Source: Scytalidium lignicola
Lineage: Eukaryota; Ascomycota; Leotiomycetes
Assembly: GCA_002812745.2 (NCBI GenBank)
Contig: NCSJ02000033.1
Location: forward strand, 124,001-188,000
Direction of reading: 5' to 3'
Length of the DNA: 64,000 nucleotides
Made by a program: the position numbers and the translations under genes. Position 1 is the first letter of the stretch; each line of letters opens with the position of its first letter. A model generated the notes under the pieces. The model was not told the DNA's origin and ran no database searches. It worked only from the letters and a program-made list of their open reading frames with translations. Positions 51,122 through 62,286 of this stretch are shown here, in pieces.

Positions 51122-52912
51122 GACGCCAGAGTCGCCCGACGAGACCACGACGGTGACACCCTGGAGGCCCAGCTTCATGTACTCATTGCACTGGCGGTAC
51201 TGGTAGTTGTTGGGCAGCAGATCCTCGATGGCGCCGTACGAGATGGAGATGACGTTGGTCGGGGAGTAGGCGCCGCACTGTTGCTGGCCCTGGTACCCGA
51301 CAGGCGCGGGGAAGTCATGATCTGGATAGGAGGGATCTGCGCAGACCTCTTCGTCAGTACAGTCGCCGGTCTCACCATCGGCGCTGTAGGTGCAGTAGCT
51401 GCCGTCGATGGCATCGAGGAAGGCTGGGCGCCGCGTTAGTGTGTGAACATCCAACCACAGCGAGATTCAAGAATAAAAGAATAAAGAATAAAGAATACAG
51501 AATACAGAATACAGAATACAGAATGGAGCATACTTACTGTTCATCCAGCCCAGGGTGCCCGCGACCTCGTAGAACTCGTCATCCGTCTGGAACAAGACGG
51601 GCTTCTGCGGCCAGATGAGAGGCATCGAGGCCTGGAAGTCAAGAGTCGACTCGCCGCCCACCCCGTTGCCAAAGACGTCGCCCACCTCCGCCAGCAGATC
51701 TTCATACGATCCAATGGCACCGTTGATCAGCCGGTTTTCAGGGTAAGTGCCCGCCGGAATGTTCTGGTAGCTATTTGCGGTGTTAGCGATAGTACGTAAC
51801 GGAGAAACAAGCTGCTCAGTTGGGCTCCTTACGGGTAAACTGTTGCCAGGTAGGTGTCCAGATCCACGGTGCTGTAGTGGTCGTCCAGATCTTCAAAGAT
51901 GCCCAGCTGGTTGCCCGCCGCAGCGGTGGTGCCATTAGGTACGCCGTACTGAACTCGGATGCAATCGGCCGTGATGTAGGAGCTGCAGCTGGTTGAGTTG
52001 ACACCTGGGTAGGTGCCATTGCCGATGATGCCCAGCCTGCTGATGGTATTGTTGGCATTGGGATGGGTGGCAGGCCAATGAATTGGGCTTTTGGTGAGAT
52101 CGCGCTTCCGCGAACTATTGCTCCGCATGCGGATGCCGGGCGTCACATAGTCAATGTGCTCCTGAAGATGAGCCGGGACGTGGTATTCCTCGCAGGCGAT
52201 GTCTTGGTGAGCGCTTGAACTATGCTCCCAGAGATAAAAGTCGGTGATGAGGAGATCCTCAGCCTCGTCGACCGCTGCGTCGAATTGAATCCACTAAGAA
52301 TAAGAAGCCGGTTAGAGCGGGGCACTCCATGAAAGTGGATTTGGAGGTAATCAAAGTAAGGTTATATTATATAAAATTCTTATTAGAGAGGCAGATGGCA
52401 TCAAATATTGCCTAATTGAGGACTTGCCTGCTTATTGGTCGATTGACTGATACGGTTCGGAGCAATGCCAGCACTGACCAGCCAATCCGTCACGGCATCA
52501 ACACTGGTCTGGGTTGGAGCGAAAAACTCCCTGACTTCCTCAGCAGTCATGTGTTTTCCAAAGTGGGCGGATCCAGGGGTGGAGCTGTACAGTACACCAA
52601 GATTAACGCTTGTTTTCCCACGGATTGTTCATCGTCACCGTCGTGTGCAAATGCTTACATCTCCATCAGCCGCTCGTGGCCTAGATCTAAGTTGGACTGC
52701 TTCAAACCAATGCGCATAGGCAAAACTGCGGTGCCAGGCAGCTTTTCTTGCTTGGCCCACCGCCGGCCCATGCTGGATGTATGACGCTCATGGACAGCGT
52801 GAGTATTGGGGACTTCGCGCTTCTTCGGCGCGTCAGAATGGAGGAGAGGACTTGCGAGAACCTCAAGGGCCAGTCCAAGCCCGAGGGCGGCCACGAGCGA
52901 ACGTAACAACAT
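51122..52912 (-). CDS. Sedolisin (S53 tripeptidyl-peptidase-type) protease, C-terminally truncated
   Basis: A secreted serine-carboxyl protease. Exons on the minus strand: 52659-52912, 52428-52584, 51833-52293, 51538-51770 and 51122-51423, giving about 469 residues up to the N at 51121. Seen: a signal peptide (MLLRSLVAALGLGLALEVLA); a pro-kumamolisin activation domain (GSAHFGKHMTAEEVREFFAP); the catalytic Glu/Asp pair in GESTLDFQ; SISYG; and the oxyanion-hole Asp in SSGDSGV. The catalytic Ser motif (GTSxSxP) and roughly the last 150 residues are absent: the reading goes into unrelated sequence directly after the N and meets a stop at 51065. The second intron starts with GCAAGT, a GC-AG intron. 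The fourth intron holds an AGAATAC repeat. Either the assembly skips the rest of the gene or it is a broken copy. Confidence 0.88.
51471..51523. repeat. Short A-rich tandem repeat in a protease intron
   Basis: Tandem AGAATAA/AGAATAC heptamer-like units inside the fourth intron of the sedolisin gene. Confidence 0.8.
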
Positions 52913-53892
52913 AGTGCTCTGTAGAAAAGGACGGCAGACAAGAGGAGACACAAGGACGAGACTACAATCAAAGGAGAGACCGCAACGACGAAGGACTGAA
53001 AGATTGAAATACACCGATCCGCATCAGTCTAGAGAATAGCAATACGACCCAATATTATGGTCTTTGTCTAGATGTAGAAGGTAACATAGCTACATAGCCT
53101 AGATGCAGAAGGTAACTATTGTAGAATCTCAAATTTATAGTTAGATCTCCGAGCTGTCAGGGGTCCAACGAGCGATTTGCATTCTAGTGCGGACAAAACG
53201 GCATAATAAATCTGATATGGTGAGATATTACTCGCTGAAATCTACGGTAGATAAGGCAAATAAATTGAGGTGCAGAGCTGTCAGGGACAGATCCCGGCAG
53301 CTGCACGTTTGTGAATACGAAGTAATCATGGCACCATATATACACTATAGAGCCCCTATTATACTGTCACCTAGGCATAGTCCAGTTACCTAAGGTTATT
53401 TTGGGAAGAACCGCTGGTATGCAAATAGTAAGCTCATTTATCGAGTATTGGGGAAATGACAACTCAGAAAGAAGGTTCTCATGTCGGCACCTACACACCT
53501 CCGGAGTTTGCATTGTGACGATAATTAATGCAAGGGCGCTGTACCCCGCTTCACTGTCTGCCGATCTGTAATTACCGTGTTGATGCAAAGATTCCTTATC
53601 GTTCATAGTCGACCTTCTTGAACGGGATAGGACGGGTCGATCGGATGCAGCTTGAATACGAGGTAGCTTGTCTGAATCCGGCTATCCCAATGCTACAGTA
53701 CCCACGCAGTCGAGCCATCATGAAGTTATAAAACATCAGCGACTCGGTCCCGTAGAGTTTCCTGGCGTCGGTCTAGATTTAAGGGACGGATGCTAGAAGA
53801 GCAGGAGCCGCCATCCAACCTTCACTTTCCTCAGTGTGCCTTCCTTCATCGCATTAACTCGGCTTCACTCTTCATCAATTATTGTTGCAGCC
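52913..53892. other. Divergent intergenic region between two secreted-protein genes
   Basis: 980 bp shared upstream region of the protease (minus) and the small secreted protein (plus). An approximate direct repeat (TAGATGTAGAAGGTAACATAGC and TAGATGCAGAAGGTAACTAT) occurs near 53,070 and 53,100. No gene is seen. Confidence 0.5.
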
Positions 53893-54513
53893 ATGCTCTA
53901 CAATCGTATCGTCAGTGCCCTGGCCCTGGCTACAGGCGTCTTCGCAACCTCTCCCATCACATCTGCGGATGGACTCGTCTTCAATGTTGTCCTGGTCAAC
54001 CAGACGACAGAAGCCGGCGGCCCATTCAATCTCGCAGTCCGGCTGAACGAGTACAACCCGTCAATCGGACTTGCCCCTGACTTTGACTACTATGTCGGAG
54101 TAGACTCCAGTTCGCCCAAGCTAGTCGGCAACCTCACGTCTGGCGCCCTCTACAGCCAGGGTTTCACCCCAGATGGTGAACTCTATGACGATGATTACGT
54201 CCTCTACATCAACGTGGAGATGTACGACGATAGCACGACGTTCTATACAACTGGCCTTGGCAATGTCACTGCAAGTTCTGACTTCTTTGACGACGGTTGG
54301 CTGCTAGTTCCATCCGATGGCAACACCACCACTTACGACCTGGTCCATTCCCAGCCCAACGGTACCATCGGCGGCTGGCGGCTATGCGTGGCCACCTTCA
54401 ACAACGACGCCGGCCCATGGTCGTGGCTTCAGTACTTCGCGTACACTGGTAACACGGCTTTGGAGTCCCAGTACTGCGAGGACATCTATGTCCAGACCAC
54501 TATCACGTCGTGA
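53893..54513 (+). CDS. Small secreted glycoprotein of unknown function
   Basis: An intronless gene of 206 codons. The start is the ATG at 53893; the longer frame from 53836 opens with GTG. The first 18-19 residues (MLYNRIVSALALATGVFA) form a signal peptide with a likely cut after FA. The mature part is acidic and rich in Asp, Tyr, Thr and Gly, with five N-glycosylation sequons (NQT, NLT, NVT, NTT, NGT) and two cysteines near the C terminus (WRLCVA, QYCEDI) that could pair. No membrane anchor or catalytic motif is seen. Its GC-rich codon use contrasts with the AT-rich island that follows. It could be a cell-wall or host-interaction protein, but this is only inference. Confidence 0.86.
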   Translation: MLYNRIVSALALATGVFATSPITSADGLVFNVVLVNQTTEAGGPFNLAVRLNEYNPSIGLAPDFDYYVGVDSSSPKLVGNLTSGALYSQGFTPDGELYDDDYVLYINVEMYDDSTTFYTTGLGNVTASSDFFDDGWLLVPSDGNTTTYDLVHSQPNGTIGGWRLCVATFNNDAGPWSWLQYFAYTGNTALESQYCEDIYVQTTITS

Positions 54514-55412
54514 CGTGGCGGAGAACGGATAAGTGTGTTCTTAACGATGACTAGGGAGCGGTAGTAGTAGTACTACCAGTACTGCACCAAGTTGCAATAG
54601 GCACAGATCGCCGAGCTTGCAGTATTTTTCCGAGACCAAGCTTTCGTAGTTCAAACAGATCAATATAGATGAGCTTCTTAATTAATGTAAGAATTAATGC
54701 TTGCATAAGCTTCCCTTTAATTGGTCTATGCATATAATACTAGTCCATAAAGTAACAATTTTTAGGACAACGAGAAATACGAATATTAGTCTGTATACAT
54801 CTAGCTGTTAAGAAGTTTTCAGTACAATTTGGATAGAAAGTTAAGTCTATTGAAACAACTCACTCCTTGGTATCCTTCAGAAAACTGAGGTATTCGAGGT
54901 CGGGGTCGATTGAGATATAAGTATACCACGTGGACAGGGACGAGCGAAGACGACAAGTTATAACGCGGCAGATCCTGAGTGTAATCAATAAGTAATAAAA
55001 TTTCAGCTAGGGCTAGTATCTATAGCTATGGAAGCCTGTAAATATGAGCTATTTGTTCATTGTAGAGTTAGTTCTTTAGTTGAAATTCAGTTGAAATCCA
55101 GTTAATGTTATACGATTGATGCTTGTATAACCTTGTAAAACATTGAATATGTTATAAAGAAGACTTAAATATTATCATTGAAAATAGGGTTGGAGAATGT
55201 GTTTTTGGGGTTGACTTTATAAAGAGGCTTTAGCTAAAAAGAGGGGAGCTTCTTTTTCTGTAGTAAGGATTAGAGAAGCGCTTAATAAGAATAGATTAAG
55301 GAGACTTTGTAGTTAGATAATATAATGTTTTATAATGTATTAATGTATTAATGTATTAAACTTATATGTAATAGGTGTGTAAGCAATTAACTACTAGACT
55401 ATTCTAATGCAA

Positions 55413-55470
55413 AAACGGAACCTATCAGAAAACTGAGGTCTAAACCTCAAGTTTCTGAGGTGTTCCGTTT
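55413..55470. repeat. 58-bp imperfect palindrome
   Basis: Two 27-nt arms around a 4-nt CTAA loop match at 22 of 27 positions; both ends read AAACGGAAC inward. The inner word TCAGAAAACTGAGGT recurs in the same orientation at 54877-54892. It could be the paired ends of a small transposon or a MITE relic. Confidence 0.65.
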
Positions 55471-55866
55471 GGTGTCGATCTAGATACAAGTAGACTATGT
55501 TAATCCATCAAAGAAATATGATAAAAGATCTTAACACGCTCTTACAACAACTATCTCGTTCAAACCAACATCAAGATGAATGAGCGGCAAAAAAACACTG
55601 GTTTTTTGCTGCTTTTTGGGTGTTGGATCTTTTTTTTACAGAGAGGTGGTTGTATCACATTGTGTAGATAGGGTACACTACTTTCTAATGCTGCTGTTGT
55701 CTGTCTGTATGCTTCTGGAAGCTTGAAAGGGTCGATTTTGATTTGTAACGCGTTGAATTGATGAAAATATAGTTGGTTGCACAATATATGACTTTGCGCA
55801 ATATATGACTCAATTTTGGCTCTACAGACTATGCTGTGAGTTCGTAGCCCTCACCACGTACAGGTG

Positions 55867-55940
55867 TTGAGTCTCGAGGGCCCAAAAAATATCTCTTGAG
55901 ATAGTTCTGAATACTGTAATATTTAGGGCCCTGAACTCAA
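55867..55940. repeat. Inverted repeat beside tRNA-Asp
   Basis: Arms of about 22-26 nt (TTGAGTCTCGAGGGCCC... at 55867-55892 and its near-complement with AGGGCCCTGAACTCAA at 55919-55940) lie just past the tRNA 3' end. They may form a stem in the tRNA trailer or be a mobile-element end. Confidence 0.6.
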
Positions 55941-55954
55941 GAGAGGAGAATATC

Positions 55955-56036
55955 CTCTCTGACGGGGAGTCGAACCCCGATCTCCCGCGCATTGTCAGAT
56001 GACAAGCGGAAATCATGACCGTTAGACCATCAAAGA
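55955..56036 (-). tRNA. tRNA-Asp (GTC) with a 10-nt intron
   Basis: Read on the minus strand, the 5' TCTTTGA pairs with the 3' TCAGAGA (one G-T pair), followed by discriminator G. The D arm has the A box TGGTCTAACGG, and the T arm is CGGGG-TTCGACT-CCCCG with a perfect B box. The anticodon stem TCCGC/GCGGG encloses loop TTGTCAC once the intron TCTGACAATG (between positions 37 and 38) is removed, giving anticodon GUC. The intron can pair with the anticodon (TTGTC/GACAA), as is usual in tRNA introns. All stems are intact, so it appears functional despite lying in the AT-rich island. Confidence 0.92.
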
Positions 56037-56584
56037 CTGTTCTCCGATTTCCCCCAAGCTAATTTATTAGGTCCAGTTATTTACTTCTATCGCTTCAAAT
56101 CTTGATTTACGATTTACTACCATACCGGTATTAAAGATAAACCGTGGTTAACACGACTTCAGAACGTCAGCAACCGTAAGGCCTAAGGCTGACGATTATC
56201 TGGAAATTCGTTTTCTGCTAGCTAGAGGTCTGAGCGCAACCACTTGTTCACGTTTGACACGTAGGCTTTATATGTTCAGGTGGCGACTCTGTCTTGTTTC
56301 CTGCCTGCACATAAGTCTCAAATAGACAGACTAGGTTAGCATACTTCTACAAATGTCTCTGATTTCCTGTTCTTGAGGTTCTATCAGACTTGGAACCTAC
56401 TGCTTTCCTTACTACCCTCTAATACTCATATAGTCATCCAATATTTTGTCTGAGCAAGCTTTCATCGCCAGTTTCACCATTGGATATACATGTAACATTG
56501 AAAGTTAGATAGAATGCGTTGAAAATAACGAATAAAAAAAATTCGTATATAATAATTGTAAAAGAAACTCAAATCCAAACATTC

Positions 56585-59500
56585 TTAATGTGTTAATACA
56601 ACTCTTGTGGATCTTACTATATAAGACTCCAATGTAAATTTGATGTTAATACTAGTTCTAGAATTTTCCACCAAAAAGCTCCAATACATGAAAAGGACTA
56701 CTACTAATGTAGTACTTATAGTACTTTGAGCAACGAACAAGTTCTTCTCCATTCTCTTTATTTCTGTTATCCTAGAATGCAAGACTTATGTAAAGGTCTA
56801 GAGCAGGATTGGAAAACTCCTAATGAAATAAGTATTCAAATGAAACCTTCATGTCAAAGTCTATCCCGGAAGATATCTAGTTTATTATAAAACGACAACC
56901 TAAATCTTGTAGTCTACAAAGAATTTTTTAATAATAAATCTCTTCTAGTCAACATAGTATTCAGCTATCAACGTTGCTACTTTCAATGCTATTAATCTTG
57001 ATATAGAATACATATGCAAGGAAGGTCTCAGTTATAGCCGAAATTGTTGCCAACATAGCAGGGTTACCAAAATAGTTAATAGTTTGCTTATCTAGTTCTT
57101 CGATGCTTGACATGTCGTCAAGAGTTGGTAATATCCCTTAAAACTTTATATTAAGCCAGTGATAGCATTTCCAATCCTTCTCTTCTAATTCGGATTGGTA
57201 TGCCTGCCAAAGTCATTCCAAATCAAGATTTGTCTTAAACAAGTCAATACATCTCTTAAGCTAGTCACTTACTATAAAGGAATATATCGGATTTCTGTTT
57301 GACATTCGTTCACCCTATCCAGTACCTATACTTATGGCTATGTTAATATTTGAGATATTCCAGATTTTGCAAGCCTCATTAACAGCAAGTTGTACAAGAT
57401 TGTTGTTAAGCAAACTACTATCCTGTAAAGACATTCCATTTAGTGTTATATATGTCAGAAATATCAAAGGCGCTGTTGATGTACATTTAGCCTTGTAAAA
57501 GCTGGTTAAGCTACTTTCAAGAGACCTCGTTATATCTGAGGATACTTATGCCTCCTATATCTTGATTTCCTTATCTATATAGTCCTTGCAGTAGAGAATT
57601 ACACCTTGAAACCTGAGTTAAGAATGACTTTAAAAAGCTTAGATATACTTACCTCCTTTTACTGTCTCATGATTGTAATTACTCAATACCATTATCTTAT
57701 TTATAAGACTAATTACTATTATAACTCCGACTTTTAAAGAAGGATATCTGTATAGCAAACCAAAAACCCAATGTATAACCTGATTTTGTCCATGAAAAGC
57801 CTTTTTAAGTTTATCTTCTAATACACCTTCATTGAAATAGTTATCTATCCTAAAACTGATAAGATATCTTAAAAGAAGTATTCCAGTAGCAAAGTGTAGT
57901 TTGAAAGCTTTTTGTACAAATGATTTAAACTTGTTTAAGCATTCTTTGGCAGATTATAAATTAAAGCCTAAAGCAAAAGCAAGTATTTCACTTATACACA
58001 TTAGTGATTAATCCAAAAATGATATTGTGCATATATCATACCAAAGCTCATCCTGATAATTACATCAAAAAAAATGATATATTGGTAGTTCAAGACCAAT
58101 TTCAACCTTAAGAAGTTGTAATATTCTTGTTAAAATTATTCCTCAAACCCTACTACCATCGATGGCTAATATTCGAGGATAAGCCTTATTAGGTATAAAT
58201 TGAATAGTACTTTTGACAATGTTATCTAAGGAAATTTTGTTGTATAAGATGTACTTTTCCAAAGTGTAGTTATTAGTGGATATTAACATTCTAAATAACT
58301 TAACACATTGATTGTATATTACATATATACAACTCAGTTTTACATTAAGCTATTCATTCAAACAAACAAAACAAGTTCTGTTAGAAAATGTTTTAATCCA
58401 GAACAACCGCTTATTTGAAAGGATCTTAGAATGTTTATTGACTATACATTAAAACCACCTAACCTCATTCAATTTCGATAACAGTTTATCTGTATACTCC
58501 TTTAATTCATTATGAAATGTTTTAAGTGACTTAACTGTGAATAGACATTCAAAAGAACCTAATGTAATAAGACCTTTATTGTCTTGATAACCTTATGTAT
58601 AGCCCTTCTAGATATTAAGGCATTCTCGTTCTTCCAGCTTGTACCAACAATAAGTTAACTTATAAAAATCTTGATAAGCAAAAGTATAAATATCGTTGAA
58701 GTTCTGGAGTTGTAATTTTTCTTCCATAATTACCTTTATCAGTGATAGACTCTTTTAAGAGATATCTGATTAACGAATTTAGTGTTTGATTTTTGTTAAT
58801 AATTTTCAAAACAATATAAAACAAGAAAAGCTTTTAAAGTCTGTTATTAAACTGAATTGGATTTGTCTCTTTGTCTCTTAACCTTTTCATTAGATAAATA
58901 ACATAGTCTTTAATATTTTTTGGAACCACTTAACTTTCTAAGTAGAACTAGGAGAAGTTGAAAGGCTAGTCGAAGTGGTTGTTAAAGAAATACTTTAATG
59001 CTCTATTCACAAATGTTATAAACAAAATTAAGTTAATTTGATTAAAATTATCTTGTCTTTCAACATGGACTTGATCATTAAAAGTATTAATTCTTTTTCT
59101 CAATTGTTCAAATTGTTAAAAGATCCAATCTAGGCCATTGTGACAAGTTAGGATATATACAACTGAATAATCTTTGAAATAACAAAGAAGTAAGCTCTTA
59201 ACAGACATTATCTTATATTGGTCAAAAAGCATCTCATTCTATTTTACAACAATTTAAGCTAGTTCCAAGTCTACCAATTCCTAATCTTTTGACTTGTCAA
59301 GCATTTTCTCCTTAGCTTACTCTTTATCTGACTAGTCTTCTAAGTCTAACTGTTGGTTATTGACAATAATAATTGCTCTTGGAAGAGCAGATTGATTTAA
59401 TGATTTCACATGTACTTTGTCTGCATAAAAAATCATTTTTTGAGCAATATCTTCTGTAATATTGATTTGTTAAGTAACAAAACATAAGATGTCGTTGAAA

Positions 59501-59600
59501 GAGTATAAAATACAAGGATATATTTCTTCAACCCAGAATTTCCTGGGTTTACTAGAGGTTTCAAATCTAAGAGTTTCGTTCTATACATTTCTATGCTATT
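56585..59600 (-). pseudogene. Decayed patatin-like phospholipase gene
   Basis: Read on the minus strand, a coding-like frame continues for about 3 kb with many stops and a few frameshifts. From its start: FETSSKPRKFWVEEIYPCIL near 59,560; a 350-400-residue N-terminal region (DQVHVERQDNFNQINLILF, NIKDYVIYLMKRL, GNYGRKITTPELQRYL); then the patatin core. ILAIDG-S-R-V-stop-G (58147-58170) stands where DGGGVRG is expected, and LQLLKVEIGLELPIYHFF follows; the nucleophile motif GxSxG reads RMSFG (58040-58054) after a frameshift in an A run; the catalytic-Asp motif DGG reads D-S-S (about 57,413-57,425), followed by LLNNN, VQLAVNEACKIW and IAISIGTG. A C-terminal region (SIEELDKQTINYFGNP...) remains open for about 45 codons. 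Intact family members hydrolyse lipids, and in fungi often sit in NLR-like proteins. Ends are approximate. Confidence 0.78.
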
Positions 59601-60384
59601 ATCAGCCATTACTTAATGGAGTAACAGTGGAAAAGAAAGGACAAACCTTAAACTATAATACATTTGAATAGCCTTTGTTGAGAACGGGTCATGGTTACTA
59701 CTTTACAGTCCTTCACAGTCTGCAAATAGCATTAGTCGACTTGAATCGATTGAGCTCAAGTCCGGATATAAGTGCATGTCAGACAAGGTAAACTCTTCTG
59801 GAATTCCAAGTACTAGAGCATTAGTTATGTCAAAGTGTTAATTTTAACCTTACATAATTAAGCCTTTTTAATTAATAGTTAGTAAGTTATAACATAGAAA
59901 AGAAGAGGATGGAAAGTAAACACTAAAGTTGTACTTTGTACTCATGATAACAGTTGATTTCTCTGCCCTAATAAGACTAATGAATGCAATTAAACTTGGA
60001 AACTGGTTTTGTATACCATTAATGAATCTCGAAGAGAGTATCAGCTAAGGGTATAAATAGGTGTTGATGAGAACTTTTGAACTTTTAAAAACTCCAAACC
60101 AATGACTCTGAAGATCTTGGTTATGAAAGTCAGTTTACTTGTTGACATGTCTTGTCTTGAGCATAGCCAAGATTCAAGCATTTTTCCATGGAGAGGTCTT
60201 TCTATGGCTTACCATAGGAATAATATGAAATTCGTCTTAGTAAGTTGAATATATTACCAGTTTACACTACGTACAATAATATAGAATGTCAATACTAATG
60301 TCTTTGCAAATAGCACAAGCAGATAAAACTGTATTTTGGAGGATATTGTTACTATTGCTATCCATCAATAAGAGTAACTATGAG

Positions 60385-60845
60385 AAGAAAAAGGCCTTGA
60401 AGGGATTCTTACCTAATTTTACTTACATCTATATTGTCCAACAACGATTCGAGTAGAATCGGTTGTCTTAAAGTACTTGTATGAACTACCAAATTGTGTT
60501 ATTATTACAAGAGTTTCTCACAAAATACAAGAGGGAATTGAAACTTATAGTTTTGTACGTCTACATCAAATACCATTGTTAGATTATCTTCTTAATAGTA
60601 CAACACTTCTCCAACTTCTTAGAAGGTTGTTATTGTAATAGCCTTACTTGTGAAACTTGGAAATGTTAGCATGACATATAAGACCACCGCCGATAACCTA
60701 CAATTCAGAGTTATCTTTAATAGATAAGCTATTGGCTGAATTACACAAGTTTGTAAAGAACTAATTCAAGCGACTATTGCTTGTTACATTACTGTATTTT
60801 ACTTCAAAAATTTAAATGACAATTTACGAACTATATGTTGAAAAT
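60385..60845 (+). pseudogene. Decayed coding-like stretch, unidentified
   Basis: One plus-strand frame is coding-like for about 150 codons with several stops (EEKGLEGILT, TIRVESVVLKYLYELPN, QEGIETYSFVRLHQIPLLDY, SLIDKLLAELHKFVKN). No family is recognised. It may be part of the patatin relic's neighbourhood or a separate gene. Confidence 0.28.
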
Positions 60846-61064
60846 ACCTAACTTTATCAGTGTGTTTAATAACTAGTCTCTTAAGGAATTACATATAACA
60901 ATTCAGAACACTAAAAATCTATATCATTTATATATATTATAAAATTATTTCTTGTAGAACTCTTGAAAGGTGAATACAAGAAATACAAAAATAATCAATT
61001 TCGAAAACCTAAACCTTATCAAATTTCAATTCGAAAAGTTATATAATTTCTGATGGAATGTACG

Positions 61065-61460
61065 ATTTAACAGATAATTCAACAGCTTCTCGGAATGTCT
61101 GAAGACATAGGGCCACCCAGCTTTAGTGTCTAAATGAGGAATACACATCACAAAATCGAAGTACCATTTTACTAAATATTAATTACTATATAATACTTTG
61201 TTATAGAAAGTCATGATATGAGATAAGGCATTAGTCCTTATTCCTTCTCTTTATTCAATTCGACTACCTTGCCATCTTGTGGTCATCTTTTGGCCTAACA
61301 TACGAAGCCTCTAATGCAAGATAAGGGAATAGTAGCCAATGATTCTCATGTTATCATGAAGTTAAATGAGGCTGACAAGGAACTCACTAACATTGTGCGA
61401 CCACCAATCTTGCATAGCCTCCGGAGTCTAAGCAATATGCTAAGGGCAATACTACTGAGG
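61065..61460 (-). pseudogene. Decayed coding-like stretch, unidentified
   Basis: One minus-strand frame reads AMQDWWSHNVSEFLVSLI, then LHDNMRIIGYYSLIL, MLGQKMTTRWQGSRIE and KWYFDFVMCIPHLDTKAGWP, interrupted by a handful of stops. Trp and Asp content suggests an old gene; no family is recognised. Confidence 0.28.
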
Positions 61461-62286
61461 GAGTAGCAATTGCGCTTTGGTATACCAGGGCTTGACGAAT
61501 AGCGAAGAAGCCATTAACACTTAAGGGGAAGTAGAATTCTACAATTAGCAAGTCCTGGCTTATGTTACCCCTAAGGCCATTATACTAAAGTAACTTCTTT
61601 GCAAACAAGTTTGCTAAGACATTTAGTCCATTTCAAATATCCAGACATCTTTGTTGTTTTCAAGGATTAACTCTTTTGATAAATCAAAAAGCAAAACTAA
61701 ATTTTACAAGATTATTATCCTAGAAAATCCTATAAAATAGTTTCTTAATTTACTTATTTCTCTAACAGACTGTATAAATCACTATTAGACTATCAAAGAC
61801 TTTTTCAATCTTTTCTAAATTAATTACCGAAAGAGTAATTATTTGAACCTTTGTTCCTAAACCTAGATCTGTGGTTTATACAGATTAATAGCAATGCCCA
61901 GAAATTTATTCTACTTTGTCCAACAAAANTTTTTTTCAATATATGTAATTTACAAAATTCTATAACATATATTGACTGTCACCATTTCTATATATGTTAT
62001 TCTGTAATGATTATTTGAAATAATAGATTTAAGAGAAAAGAAGATAAAGAAAAGGCAAGAGACAGAATTATAATCAATTCCAGAAACGTTTCAAATTACT
62101 TCACCATTAATATTATGGAATTGATAGGCCTGGATTGTTTTTGCAACCATACCTGATATCAATATTTTATAGTTATAAATCCCAAAGATTAGCCATGGCT
62201 ATGACTGATCATATATGGACCTTGTCGACTAAGCTTGCCTTGTCTTCATGTCGTATATAATAGCAGCGTATGTACTCTTACAGGAA

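Noticed and set aside
59489..59671. Plus-strand 60-codon frame in the AT island
   Set aside because: It is antisense to the patatin relic and has no independent support.
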